Assembly (NCBI RefSeq): GCF_020616555.1
Contig: NZ_CP085173.1
Coordinates: forward strand, 4,599,501 to 4,663,500
From: Streptomyces longhuiensis
GTDB lineage: Bacteria > Actinomycetota > Actinomycetes > Streptomycetales > Streptomycetaceae
Direction of reading: 5' to 3'
Length of the DNA stretch: 64,000 bases
Shown one piece after another: positions 35,671-43,686 of the stretch. Position numbers and translations under genes: made by a program. Below the pieces are notes generated by a model, which was given only the letters and a program-made list of their open reading frames with translations, was not told where the DNA came from and did no database searches. How positions within the stretch are numbered: position 1 is the stretch's first letter; every line of letters begins with the position of its first letter.

Positions 35671-35709
35671 GAATTGCCCCCTCCGCTTCTCTCGCGGAGG
35701 GGGCAATTC
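35671..35709 (-). terminator. Strong hairpin terminator after the MoaD-like gene
   Basis: GAATTGCCCCCTCCGC (35671-35686) pairs perfectly over 16 bp with 35694-35709 around the loop TTCTCTC. It lies 61 bp beyond the MoaD-like stop and insulates that operon from the cold-shock gene. Confidence 0.88.
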
Positions 35710-35769
35710 AGGTGACTCTGTGTGGCCTTGCAAGGCCGGGCGATCAGCCGCCGGCACGGTGCCCGACGG

Positions 35770-36045
35770 TCAGCCTCCGGCGACGGCCGGGATGATCGAG
35801 ACGCCCGCGCCTGCCGGCGTCGCCGTCTCCAGGCCCTGCTCGAAGCGCACGTCGTCGTCGTTCACGTACACGTTCACGAAGCGGCGCAGCTTGCCCTGGT
35901 CGTCCAGGACGCGGGCCGCGATGCCCGTGTGGTTCTTCTCCAGGTCGGCGATGACCTCGGAGAGGGTCGCGCCCTCGGCGGCGACCTCGGCCTTGCCGCC
36001 GGTGTAGGTGCGCAGGATGGTGGGGATGCGGACGTTGACGCTCAT
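35770..36045 (-). CDS. MoaD/ThiS-like sulfur-carrier protein (probable MetO-type)
   Basis: A 91-residue ubiquitin-like protein beginning MSVNVRIPTILRTYTGG and ending in the Gly-Gly tail (PAVAGG) that is adenylated and converted to a thiocarboxylate. The family includes CysO, MoaD and ThiS. It sits 47 bp downstream of a SAM-riboswitch-controlled threonine-synthase-like gene in the same transcript, and not beside cysM, mec or moa genes. This suggests it donates sulfur to that enzyme for homocysteine formation. The role is inferred from context; the fold is clear. Confidence 0.88.
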   Translation of the reverse strand: MSVNVRIPTILRTYTGGKAEVAAEGATLSEVIADLEKNHTGIAARVLDDQGKLRRFVNVYVNDDDVRFEQGLETATPAGAGVSIIPAVAGG

Positions 36046-36092
36046 GGGGGCTGCAGCCTTTCCGTGCGGGTGTCGCGGGAGTGCGCGGGTCT

Positions 36093-37379
36093 TCAGTGGG
36101 CGAGGCCCGCGTCGCGGAACGCGTCCAGGCTCGGGCGGATGGTGGCGGTCGCCTGGGACGTCTCGGCGACCGCGTCGAGGGTCTTGAGGCCGTCACCGGT
36201 GTTGAGGACGACGGTGGTGAGCGTCGGGTCGATCAGGCCGGCCTCGATCAGCTTCTTCGTCACGCCGACCGTCACACCGCCCGCGGTCTCCGCGAAGATG
36301 CCCTCGGTCTGCGCCAGGAGCTTGATCGCCTCGACGACCTGCTCGTCGTTGACGTCCTCCACGGCGCCGCCGGTGCGGCGGGCGATGTCGAGGACGTACG
36401 GCCCGTCGGCCGGGTTGCCGATGGCCAGGGACTTGGCGATCGTGTTCGGCTTCTGCGGCCGCACGACGTCGTGGCCGCCCTTGTAGGCGACGGACACCGG
36501 CGAGCAGCCCTCGGCCTGGGCGCCGAAGAGCTTGTACGGCTTGTCCTCGACGAGGCCGAGCTTGATCAGCTCCTGGAGGCCCTTGTCGATCTTCGTGAAC
36601 TGGGAGCCGGACGCGATCGGGATGACCAGCTGGTCCGGGAGGCGCCAGCCGAGCTGCTCGCAGATCTCGTACGCGAGCGTCTTGGAGCCCTCGCCGTAGT
36701 ACGGACGCAGGTTGACGTTGACGAAGCCCCAGCCCTCGCCGAGCGGGTCGCCGATGAGCTCGGAGCAGAAGCGGTTGACGTCGTCGTAGTTGCCCTCGAT
36801 GCCGACGAGTTCGCCGCCGTAGACCGCGGCCATGACGACCTTGCCCTGCTCCAGGTCGTGCGGGATGAACACGCAGGAGCGGAAGCCGGCGCGGGCCGCG
36901 GCGGCGCCGACGGCGCCGGCGAGGTTGCCGGTGGAGGAGCAGGACAGGGTGGTGAAGCCGAAGGCGCGGGCGGCCTCGATGGCCTGGGCGACGACGCGGT
37001 CCTTGAAGGAGTGCGTGGGGTTGCCGGAGTCGTCCTTGACGAACAGCTTGCCCTGCTCGACGCCGAGTTCACGGGCGAGGTTGTCGGCCTTGACGAGCTT
37101 GGTCCAGCCGGGGTTCAGGTTCGGCTTCTCGGCGACGTCGGCCGGGACGGGCAGGAGAGGGGCGTAGCGCCAGATGTTGGCGGGTCCGGCCTCGATCTCC
37201 TTGCGCAGCGACTCGGGGTCGCCGACCGGCAGGTCGTAGGAGACTTCGAGCGGCCCGAAACACTCGGCACAGGCGAAGATCGGTCCGAGCGGGAAGCTGG
37301 TGCCGCACTCGCGGCAGGAAAGCGCCGATGCGGGTCCGAGATCAACGGAAGTGGTGGTGGCGACAGTCTGCGCAGCCAT
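36093..37379 (-). CDS. thrC: Threonine synthase family PLP enzyme, probable O-phosphohomoserine-dependent homocysteine synthase (MetM-like)
   Basis: A 428-residue fold-type II PLP enzyme of the threonine-synthase family. The N-terminal zinc-ribbon-like CRECG...CAEC is followed by the PLP lysine in NPTHSFKDRVV, STGNLAGAV, and the C-terminal VVLNTGDGLKT. By homology it would be annotated ThrC. Two features argue for a sulfur role: a SAM-I riboswitch controls it, and the next gene encodes a sulfur carrier. Streptomyces also normally has a separate hom-thrC-thrB cluster elsewhere. ATG 37379 follows GGAGAAAGGG at about 12 nt. Function is inferred. Confidence 0.9.
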   Translation of the reverse strand: MAAQTVATTTSVDLGPASALSCRECGTSFPLGPIFACAECFGPLEVSYDLPVGDPESLRKEIEAGPANIWRYAPLLPVPADVAEKPNLNPGWTKLVKADNLARELGVEQGKLFVKDDSGNPTHSFKDRVVAQAIEAARAFGFTTLSCSSTGNLAGAVGAAAARAGFRSCVFIPHDLEQGKVVMAAVYGGELVGIEGNYDDVNRFCSELIGDPLGEGWGFVNVNLRPYYGEGSKTLAYEICEQLGWRLPDQLVIPIASGSQFTKIDKGLQELIKLGLVEDKPYKLFGAQAEGCSPVSVAYKGGHDVVRPQKPNTIAKSLAIGNPADGPYVLDIARRTGGAVEDVNDEQVVEAIKLLAQTEGIFAETAGGVTVGVTKKLIEAGLIDPTLTTVVLNTGDGLKTLDAVAETSQATATIRPSLDAFRDAGLAH

Positions 37380-37413
37380 GATGGCGAGGCCCTTTCTCCT
37401 CATCTTCCTCGCG
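37380..37413 (-). promoter_or_regulatory. Expression platform of the SAM riboswitch
   Basis: Between the aptamer and the ATG, GCGAGG and CCTCGC can pair around a loop holding the GGAGAAAGG ribosome site. No T-run follows. This suggests control of translation initiation, although the switching fold is not proven. Confidence 0.5.
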
Positions 37414-37529
37414 GCGCATCTCGCCACGAGACGGAATTGGCACCTTCCCCACCTGGACCTCGACAAGGTCGGCGGGAGGGTTGCCGGGACTTCAACGGGC
37501 CGTATCCCTCTGTCCCTCTGGATGAGCGC
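37414..37529 (-). ncRNA. SAM-I (S-box) riboswitch
   Basis: Read on the minus strand, the leader has the S-box hallmarks in order: CTCATCCAGAG, GAGGGATACGGCCCGTTGAA, CCCGGCAACC and AAGGTGCCAATTCC. The ends GCG-CU-CATC and GATG-CGC can close P1. It lies directly upstream of the threonine-synthase-like gene. S-box aptamers bind S-adenosylmethionine and normally switch off methionine and cysteine genes when SAM is plentiful. Confidence 0.93.
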
Positions 37530-37660
37530 TATTCGGTTGTTGAGCTGGCACTTGATCACTCAAGCGCGGCGGCGACCCCGACATGCGATGGTCACCGGCG
37601 TTGTTCAAGACTGTAACCGAAGGCCTGGACGCTTGAGATAGTCGTCCGAACCGCGAGATG

Positions 37661-37677
37661 GATCACAGTTCGTGATC
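37661..37677. promoter_or_regulatory. Palindrome upstream of gpgS
   Basis: GATCAC-AGTTC-GTGATC, 6-bp perfect arms, lies 32 bp before the gpgS start codon. Candidate operator; no regulator assigned. Confidence 0.4.
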
Positions 37678-37708
37678 AGACAGTTCAGACAGTGAGGAGC
37701 CGCGCACC

Positions 37709-38656
37709 GTGCTGGAAGAAGTAGAGCGCTGGCTGAGCAGGCGTTCCTGGTCGGTGTCGGACCGTCCGCTCCCTCAGCTGATCGCCGCCAAGCGCGCCTC
37801 GGGCACCTCGGTGAGCGTGGTGCTGCCCGCGCTGAACGAGGAGGAGACGGTCGGCGAGATCGTCGCCGAGATCCGTCGCGCCCTGATGACGGAGCGGGTG
37901 CCGCTGGTCGACGAGCTGGTGGTGATCGACTCGGGCTCGACGGACCGTACGGCCGAGGTCGCGCGGGCCGCCGGGGCGCGCGTCGTGCACCGGGACACGA
38001 TCCTGCCGAGGATCCCGGCCGTGCCCGGCAAGGGCGAGGTGCTGTGGCGCTCGCTGCTCGTGACGGGCGGCGACATCGTCTGTTTCGTCGACGCGGATCT
38101 GAAGGAGTTCTCCGCGGACTTCGTCTCGGGGATCGTGGGCCCGCTGCTCACGGATCCCGGCGTGGACTTCGTGAAGGCGATGTACGACCGCCCGCTCGGG
38201 TCCGCCGCGGGCCAGGGGGGCCGGGTCACGGAGCTGGTGGCGCGCCCGGTCCTCAATCTGCACTGGCCGCTGCTCGCCGGGTTCGTGCAGCCGCTCGGCG
38301 GCGAGTACGCGGCCCGCAGATCGCTCCTGGAGCGCCTGCCGTTCCCCGTCGGTTACGGGGTCGAGCTCGGTCTTCTCGTCGACGCGCTGCACACGGTGGG
38401 CCTGGACGCGCTCGGGCAGGTCGACGTGGGGGTGCGCAAGCACCGGCACCAGGACGGGCAGGCGCTCGGCCGGATGGCCGCGGCGATCTACCGCACCGCG
38501 CAGCTGCGGCTCGCACGCGGGCATCTCGTGCGTCCGGTGCTCACCCAGTTCGAGCGCGGGGAACAGGGATTCGAGCCGCGCACGCACGACGTGGACACCG
38601 AGGAACGCCCCCCGATGACCCAAATCACCGAGTACGCGGAGCGCCGCGTGGCGTAG
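37709..38656 (+). CDS. gpgS: Glucosyl-3-phosphoglycerate synthase
   Basis: A 315-residue GT81-type glycosyltransferase transferring glucose from a nucleotide sugar to 3-phosphoglycerate. This is the first step to glucosylglycerate and to methylglucose lipopolysaccharide primers. It has VSVVLPALNEEETVGEIV (nucleotide-sugar fold), ELVVIDSGSTDRTAEVA, the metal-binding VDADLKEF and QPLGGEYAARR. GTG 37709 follows GAGGAG at 9-nt spacing. It is divergent from the riboswitch operon. Confidence 0.92.
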   Translation: MLEEVERWLSRRSWSVSDRPLPQLIAAKRASGTSVSVVLPALNEEETVGEIVAEIRRALMTERVPLVDELVVIDSGSTDRTAEVARAAGARVVHRDTILPRIPAVPGKGEVLWRSLLVTGGDIVCFVDADLKEFSADFVSGIVGPLLTDPGVDFVKAMYDRPLGSAAGQGGRVTELVARPVLNLHWPLLAGFVQPLGGEYAARRSLLERLPFPVGYGVELGLLVDALHTVGLDALGQVDVGVRKHRHQDGQALGRMAAAIYRTAQLRLARGHLVRPVLTQFERGEQGFEPRTHDVDTEERPPMTQITEYAERRVA

Positions 38657-38693
38657 CCAGGGGCAATCGTATGTTTTGCCTACATTGCCCTTT

Positions 38694-40778
38694 ATGTGGC
38701 TCAGACAAGTTTCGGGTGAGCGACGGCTGCGCGCAGCCGCGACCCGCACCGCCGGGGCGCTCGTCGCCACGGTCACCGCACTGACGGCGCTCGGCGCCGC
38801 GGCCCCCGCCGCGGCGGACGTGGTCGCGCCGTTCACCAAGCGCTACGACGAATCGCTGTACGGCGACTTCGTGACCATCGGCAACACGGTCATGGGCTGC
38901 CCGGCCGCGCCGGCCGACCTCGCGACGCGCTGCGCGGCCGCCGCCGGCGGCGGCCGGGGCGGCGACGAGACGTTCGTGATGCAGCGCGTCAACACGGCCC
39001 GTACGACGGCCGGTTACGGCTCCAGCACCGGCCGGGTGACGATCCCGCCGGGCGCGAAGGTGGCGTACGCCCGCCTGTTCTTCGGCGGCAACGACGGTAC
39101 GTACAGGGGCCCGAGCGGCGCGCGGCTCGCGCGGTGCGACATCTCCGGCGCCGATGTGCGGCCCTCACCGGGCTCCCCGCTCGCCGCCGTACCCGTGCTG
39201 GGCGTGAACGGCGGCGCGGCTGCGAGGGTTTCCGTCGAGGACCTGGTCCAGGACCCGGCGACGATCAACGGCCCGCACTACTACACGGGCGAGGCCGACG
39301 TCACGAGCATGTTCGCCGGCGTCACCGGCACCGGCGCGCCCGTCCCCGTCGCGGTCGGCGGCGTCTGGGCGCCCGACGGCAAGGGCTGCGTGGCCGGCTG
39401 GTCGATGACCGTCGTCTACAAGTACGGCGCCCCGAACGCCGAGTACGCGCCGGAGCGCCGCAACGTGTACGTCTACGGCGGACACGTCCTCCAGCGCCCC
39501 GTCTCGCCGGCGACCACGATCGGCGTGGACGGCTTCCACCGCGCGGGCGGCGGCAGGGTGCGGGCGGGCGTCTCCACGTACGAGGGCGGCTGGAACACGC
39601 TGGGCGACCGGTTCCTGGTCGACGGCAAGAACGTCACCGAAGCCCACACCGGCAACTCCTACCTCAGCGAGAGCGACGGCGCCGTCGCCCCGGAGGCGGC
39701 CGACGACCTGAGCGTCGACGCGAAGGCGTTCGAGCTGCCCGCCGGGACCATCCCGCCCGGCGCCACCTCCACCGAGCTGACGTTCACCACCCAGGGCGAC
39801 ACCCGTGTCCCCTCGGCGCTCGCGCTGTCCGTCCCGGTCCCGGACCTGGAGGTCACCAGGACGGCGAGCCCGCAGACGGCCCGCCCCGGCGACATCCTGA
39901 CGTACACGGTCACGGCGAAGAACGTCGGCTCGCTCGACTACCCGAACGCCAGGTTCAGCGACGACCTGACCGGCAGCCTCGACGACGCGGCGTACAACGG
40001 CGACGTGCGCACGGACCTCGGCCACGTCGCGTACAGCGCGCCGAGGATCGGCTACACCGGTGACATCCCCGCGGGGAAGACCGTCACCGTCACGTACTCG
40101 GTGAGGATCCACGACCCGGTGCGCGGCGACGGGAAGCTGCCCGGCGGCGTCGAGGTGCAGTCACCGCGCTCCAACTGCGCGGCGGGCAGCGCCGACCCGA
40201 GCTGCGGGACCGCCCCCGAGATCGAGAAGCCGCCGCCCCCGGCGCCGCCCGCCCTGCGCATCACGAACGTGCCGGAGCGGCCCGCCGTGCCGCCGTGCGA
40301 GGAGACCGGGAACACCGTCACGATCGCCGACTTCTCGGCCAGGGAGCGCACCGGCGCCGCCGTCGAGTGGCCCGTGACGGCGGGCTCGGCCCCGGTCGCC
40401 TCCGCCGGGAGCATCACGAAGCGGGGGTCCGTGTACGTCTGGAAGGGTGACGTCGCGGCACACGGCAAGGTCGTCATCACACAGCGCGTGAAGGCGTCCT
40501 GCACGACGGGCGAGGCCACCGCGATCACCGTGACGGCCGGCGTGCCGCGCACCAACTGCCCGAAGGCCCGGCCCGGCGCGGACGACCCGTGCACCTCGGT
40601 CATCACCGCCAGGCGGGAGCAGGCCCGCCCCGCCCCACCTCAGGACTCGCACCGCTCGCACGGCAGCGCACTGGCCGACACCGGCGACTCGGACACGTTC
40701 CTGTACGGCGGTCTCGCGGGCGCTCTGTGCGGGCTCGGCGTCCTCGCGGTGGCGGCGGCGCGCAGCCGGCGTGACTGA
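38694..40778 (+). CDS. LAxTG-anchored surface protein (DUF11/DUF7927-like)
   Basis: A 694-residue exported protein with a signal peptide ending near AAPAAAD. A large beta-rich N-terminal domain precedes a CARDB/DUF11-like module (about 383-480: TRTASPQTARPGDILTYTVT), a Pro-rich hinge and a second similar module. The C-terminus has the sortase signal LADTG (about 660), a transmembrane helix and a basic RSRRD tail, as in class E sortase substrates. Function unknown, probably a structural or adhesive cell-wall protein. TACATT lies 7 nt before ATG 38694. GGGCAAT and ATTGCCC (38661-38690) form an inverted repeat around it. Confidence 0.88.
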   Translation: MWLRQVSGERRLRAAATRTAGALVATVTALTALGAAAPAAADVVAPFTKRYDESLYGDFVTIGNTVMGCPAAPADLATRCAAAAGGGRGGDETFVMQRVNTARTTAGYGSSTGRVTIPPGAKVAYARLFFGGNDGTYRGPSGARLARCDISGADVRPSPGSPLAAVPVLGVNGGAAARVSVEDLVQDPATINGPHYYTGEADVTSMFAGVTGTGAPVPVAVGGVWAPDGKGCVAGWSMTVVYKYGAPNAEYAPERRNVYVYGGHVLQRPVSPATTIGVDGFHRAGGGRVRAGVSTYEGGWNTLGDRFLVDGKNVTEAHTGNSYLSESDGAVAPEAADDLSVDAKAFELPAGTIPPGATSTELTFTTQGDTRVPSALALSVPVPDLEVTRTASPQTARPGDILTYTVTAKNVGSLDYPNARFSDDLTGSLDDAAYNGDVRTDLGHVAYSAPRIGYTGDIPAGKTVTVTYSVRIHDPVRGDGKLPGGVEVQSPRSNCAAGSADPSCGTAPEIEKPPPPAPPALRITNVPERPAVPPCEETGNTVTIADFSARERTGAAVEWPVTAGSAPVASAGSITKRGSVYVWKGDVAAHGKVVITQRVKASCTTGEATAITVTAGVPRTNCPKARPGADDPCTSVITARREQARPAPPQDSHRSHGSALADTGDSDTFLYGGLAGALCGLGVLAVAAARSRRD

Positions 40779-40857
40779 CCCGCGCGGGTAACGACGGCGC
40801 AGGCGAACGGCGGATCGTATACGGCCGGGCTCCCGTGGAGTCCGGCCGTACGTTTGA

Positions 40858-40880
40858 GCGTTTACGGGCCGGGCTACGTT
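40858..40880 (+). promoter_or_regulatory. Probable leaderless promoter of otsA
   Basis: TACGTT (40875-40880) ends 7 nt before the otsA ATG, and a weak TTGAGC-like -35 lies about 15-16 bp upstream. There is no Shine-Dalgarno, so the mRNA probably starts at the ATG. Confidence 0.5.
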
Positions 40881-40887
40881 TGCCCGT

Positions 40888-42285
40888 ATGGCTTCCACGC
40901 AGGGTGCACAGATCCTCGTCGCGTCCAACCGCGGTCCGGTCTCTTACGAGCTCGGGGCCGACGGGACGCTCGACGCGCGGCGCGGCGGGGGCGGGCTCGT
41001 CTCCGGGCTCTCCGCGATCGGACAGGACCCGGACGGCGCGAGCGCGATGTGGGTGTGCGCGGCTCTCGGCGAAGGTGACCGCGAGGCGGTGCGGCGCGGT
41101 GTCGGGGAGCCGGGCGTGCGGATGCTCGACATCGACCCCGAGGTGTACGCCGACGCGTACAACGGCATCGCGAACTCGGTCCTCTGGTTCGTCCACCACA
41201 TGCTCTACCAGACGCCCCTGGAGCCGGTCTTCGGGCCGCGGTTCCGTGCGCAGTGGGCGTCCTACGAGGCCTACAACCGGGCGTTCGCCGAGGCGCTGGC
41301 CGCCGAGGCCGCGCCGGGCGCCGCCGTCGTCGTGCAGGACTACCACCTGGCGCTCGTGCCGGGGATGCTGCGGGAGCTGCGCGACGACCTGCGCATCGGG
41401 CACTTCTCGCACACCCCGTGGGCGCCGGTCGACTACTTCCGGATGCTGCCGGACGACATCGCCGGGCAGCTGCTGCGCGGCATGCTGGGCGCGGACCGGC
41501 TCGGGTTCCTGACGCGGCGCTGGGCGGACACGTTCACGGCGTGCTGCGAGGCCGTGGTGGGCGGCACCTTCGACACGGAGATCGGGGTGCACGGCCTGGG
41601 CGCGGACGCGGACTTCCTGCGCGAGCGCTCGCGCCGCCCCGACGTCGAGGAGCGGCTCGCCGCGCTGAGGGAGCAGATCGGCGGCCCGGACCGCAAGGTG
41701 ATCGTCCGCGTGGACCGCACGGAGCTGTCGAAGAACATCGTGCGCGGCCTGCGCGCGTACGGGATCCTCCTCGACGAGCACCCCGAGTGGCGCGAGCGGG
41801 TGGTGCACGTCGCCTTCGCGTACCCGTCACGCCAGGACCTCGCGGTCTACCGGGAATACACCGACGAGGTCTCCCGGGTCGCCGAGGAGATCAACTCCCG
41901 CTTCGGTACGCAGAGTTGGACCCCGGTCGTGCTCCATGTGAAGGACGACTTCGCCCGCTCCCTGGCCGCGTACCGGCTGGCCGACGTGGCACTGGTCAAC
42001 CCGATCAGGGACGGCATGAACCTCGTCGCCAAGGAGGTCCCGGTCGTCTCCGACGAGGGCTGCGCGCTGGTCCTGTCGCGGGAGGCGGGGGCGTACGAGG
42101 AGCTGGGCGACGACGCGCTCGTGGTGAACCCGTACGACGTGTCGGCGACGGCCGAGGCCCTGCACGCCGCGCTGCTCATGGGAGACGGGGAGCGCGCCGA
42201 GCGCACGAAGCGGCTTGTAGCGGCGGCGACCGCGCTGCCGCCCGCGCAGTGGTTCCTCGACCAGCTCCACGCGCTGCGGGGTTAG
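40888..42285 (+). CDS. otsA: Trehalose-6-phosphate synthase
   Basis: A 465-residue GT20 glycosyltransferase making trehalose 6-phosphate from a nucleotide-glucose and glucose 6-phosphate. Motifs are ILVASNRGPVSYE, GGGGLVSGL (phosphate-binding Gly-rich loop), VVVQDYHLALVPGML, HFSHTPWAPVDYFRMLP, VDRTELSKNI and ALVNPIRDGMNLVAKE. It works with the otsB phosphatase encoded convergently next door to make the compatible solute trehalose. Confidence 0.96.
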   Translation: MASTQGAQILVASNRGPVSYELGADGTLDARRGGGGLVSGLSAIGQDPDGASAMWVCAALGEGDREAVRRGVGEPGVRMLDIDPEVYADAYNGIANSVLWFVHHMLYQTPLEPVFGPRFRAQWASYEAYNRAFAEALAAEAAPGAAVVVQDYHLALVPGMLRELRDDLRIGHFSHTPWAPVDYFRMLPDDIAGQLLRGMLGADRLGFLTRRWADTFTACCEAVVGGTFDTEIGVHGLGADADFLRERSRRPDVEERLAALREQIGGPDRKVIVRVDRTELSKNIVRGLRAYGILLDEHPEWRERVVHVAFAYPSRQDLAVYREYTDEVSRVAEEINSRFGTQSWTPVVLHVKDDFARSLAAYRLADVALVNPIRDGMNLVAKEVPVVSDEGCALVLSREAGAYEELGDDALVVNPYDVSATAEALHAALLMGDGERAERTKRLVAAATALPPAQWFLDQLHALRG

Positions 42286-42338
42286 GCGGCGGGGGCCAGG
42301 GCCTTTCGTTCGGACCGGGCTGGATCAGGGAGCGGGGT

Positions 42339-42382
42339 CATGGGGGTCCCCCTGCTCGAGCGCAGCCGAGAGCTCGGGGAGT
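42339..42382. repeat. Extragenic palindromic repeat between otsA and otsB
   Basis: The segment contains GGGGGTCCCCC and an imperfect stem CCCCTGCTCGAGC...GAGAGCTCGGGGA around GCAGCC. I recognise this string as a very common extragenic palindrome in Streptomyces genomes. It lies in the 177-bp gap between convergent genes, where it may serve as a terminator. An outer pair GGATCAGG/CCTGATCC brackets it. Confidence 0.7.
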
Positions 42383-42462
42383 CGGCGAGTGACGACAACA
42401 CCGCAGATGTGCGTGCCGGACCCCGCGAGCCCAGCCTGATCCGACGAGAGGCCCGAGAGGCC

Positions 42463-43320
42463 CTAGGCCCGGGAGCTGATCGCGCCGGCCAGGCCCGACA
42501 GCAGCCCCACCACTCCCTCCGGCCCGTCCACCACCACGTCCGCCCGTTCCGCCAGCTCCGTGACCTCCGAGCTGCCGCTGCACACCAGCAGGCCCGGCAC
42601 CCCGTCCTTGCGGAGTTCGTCGACGGCGGCGAACGCGGGCAGGTCGCCGAGGTCGTCGCCCCCGTAGAGGACCGACGTCGCGCCCACTTCGCGTACGTAC
42701 GCACTGAGCGCGGCGCCCTTGTCCATGCCGGGCGGCCTCAGTTCCAGGACGAGGCGGCCGGGTTCGACGATCAGGCCGTGCCGGGCCGCGAGGTCGGACA
42801 GGGGCGCGCGCAGCGCCTCGAACGCCGCCTGCGGGTCGGCCGCGCGGCGAGTGTGGACGGCGACGGCGCGGCCCTTCTCCTCGATCCAGGTGCCGCGCCA
42901 GGCACCCACGGACTCCAGGACGCCGGGCAGTTCGGCGCGGACGGCCGCGACGCCGGGGTGCGGGGCGGGGGCGTGGACCGTGCCGGTGACGGCGTCCCAG
43001 CGCTCGGCGCCGTAGTGGCCGAGGACCACGAGGTGCTGGAGGCCCGGGACGCCCGCGAAGCCGCCGTGGCGCACGGCGACGCCCGCGGGGCGGCCGGTGA
43101 TCACGGCGACGGACGCGACCTGCGGTGCCAGCGCGGCGAGCGCGTGGACGGCACCGGGGTGGGCGCGGGCCTGTTCGGGGTCGGGCACGATCGGCGCGAG
43201 CGTGCCGTCGAAGTCGAGCGCGATCACGGCCCGCGCGGGGTCCGAGAGGAGTGCGTCGAGGCCGTCACGCCCGGCGGAGGTCACAGGCGACGGCAGGTCG
43301 TGCTGCTGAGGGCTGCCCAT
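42463..43320 (-). CDS. otsB: Trehalose-6-phosphate phosphatase
   Basis: A 285-residue HAD-fold phosphatase. Motif I ALDFDGTLAPIVPDPE, motif II VAVITGRPAGV, LVVLGHYGAERWD and motif IV SVLYGGDDLGDLPAF identify the OtsB family. It dephosphorylates trehalose 6-phosphate to trehalose. It is convergent with otsA and not in one operon with it. Confidence 0.95.
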   Translation of the reverse strand: MGSPQQHDLPSPVTSAGRDGLDALLSDPARAVIALDFDGTLAPIVPDPEQARAHPGAVHALAALAPQVASVAVITGRPAGVAVRHGGFAGVPGLQHLVVLGHYGAERWDAVTGTVHAPAPHPGVAAVRAELPGVLESVGAWRGTWIEEKGRAVAVHTRRAADPQAAFEALRAPLSDLAARHGLIVEPGRLVLELRPPGMDKGAALSAYVREVGATSVLYGGDDLGDLPAFAAVDELRKDGVPGLLVCSGSSEVTELAERADVVVDGPEGVVGLLSGLAGAISSRA

Positions 43321-43367
43321 GCGCCGAGCCTATCCGCGGGAGGCGGACCGTACTCCTGGCGCGTGGG

Positions 43368-43676
43368 TCAGCGTTCCGCGCGGCGCGCGTCCCGTACCCG
43401 GCGCAGCCGGTTGACCGTGACCGGGTCGTGGGCGAGGGCCCTCGGGTCGTCGAGAAGCGCGTTGAGCAGCTGGTAGTAGCGCACCGGGGCGAGCCCCAGC
43501 TCCTCGCGCACGGCGCGCTCCTTGGCCCCGGCCGACGCCCACCCGCGCCGCTCCAGGGCGAGGACGCCCTGCTCACGGGGGGACAGGGCGCCGGACGTCT
43601 CCTCGGCGGACTCGGGCTCGGGCGCTTGCTCGGGCTCCGGCCCTGACTCTGACTCTCTGTACGGCGGTTCGCTCAC
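43368..43676 (-). CDS. DUF3263 domain-containing protein
   Basis: A 102-residue protein with an acidic Pro/Glu-rich N-terminus and a C-terminal DUF3263 domain (LSPREQGVLALERRGWASAGAKERAVREELGL, VRYYQLLNALLDDPRAL). The pattern resembles a helix-turn-helix of an RNA-polymerase-sigma-like region, so DNA binding is possible but unproven. It lies 10 bp downstream of the sugar-binding lipoprotein gene in the same direction. Confidence 0.9.
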   Translation of the reverse strand: MSEPPYRESESGPEPEQAPEPESAEETSGALSPREQGVLALERRGWASAGAKERAVREELGLAPVRYYQLLNALLDDPRALAHDPVTVNRLRRVRDARRAER

Positions 43677-43686
43677 GGCAGCGACG

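Noticed and set aside
36093..37379. Plain threonine synthase of the threonine pathway
   Set aside because: Not excluded, but the SAM riboswitch and adjacent sulfur carrier fit homocysteine synthesis better, so I kept threonine synthase only as the family name.
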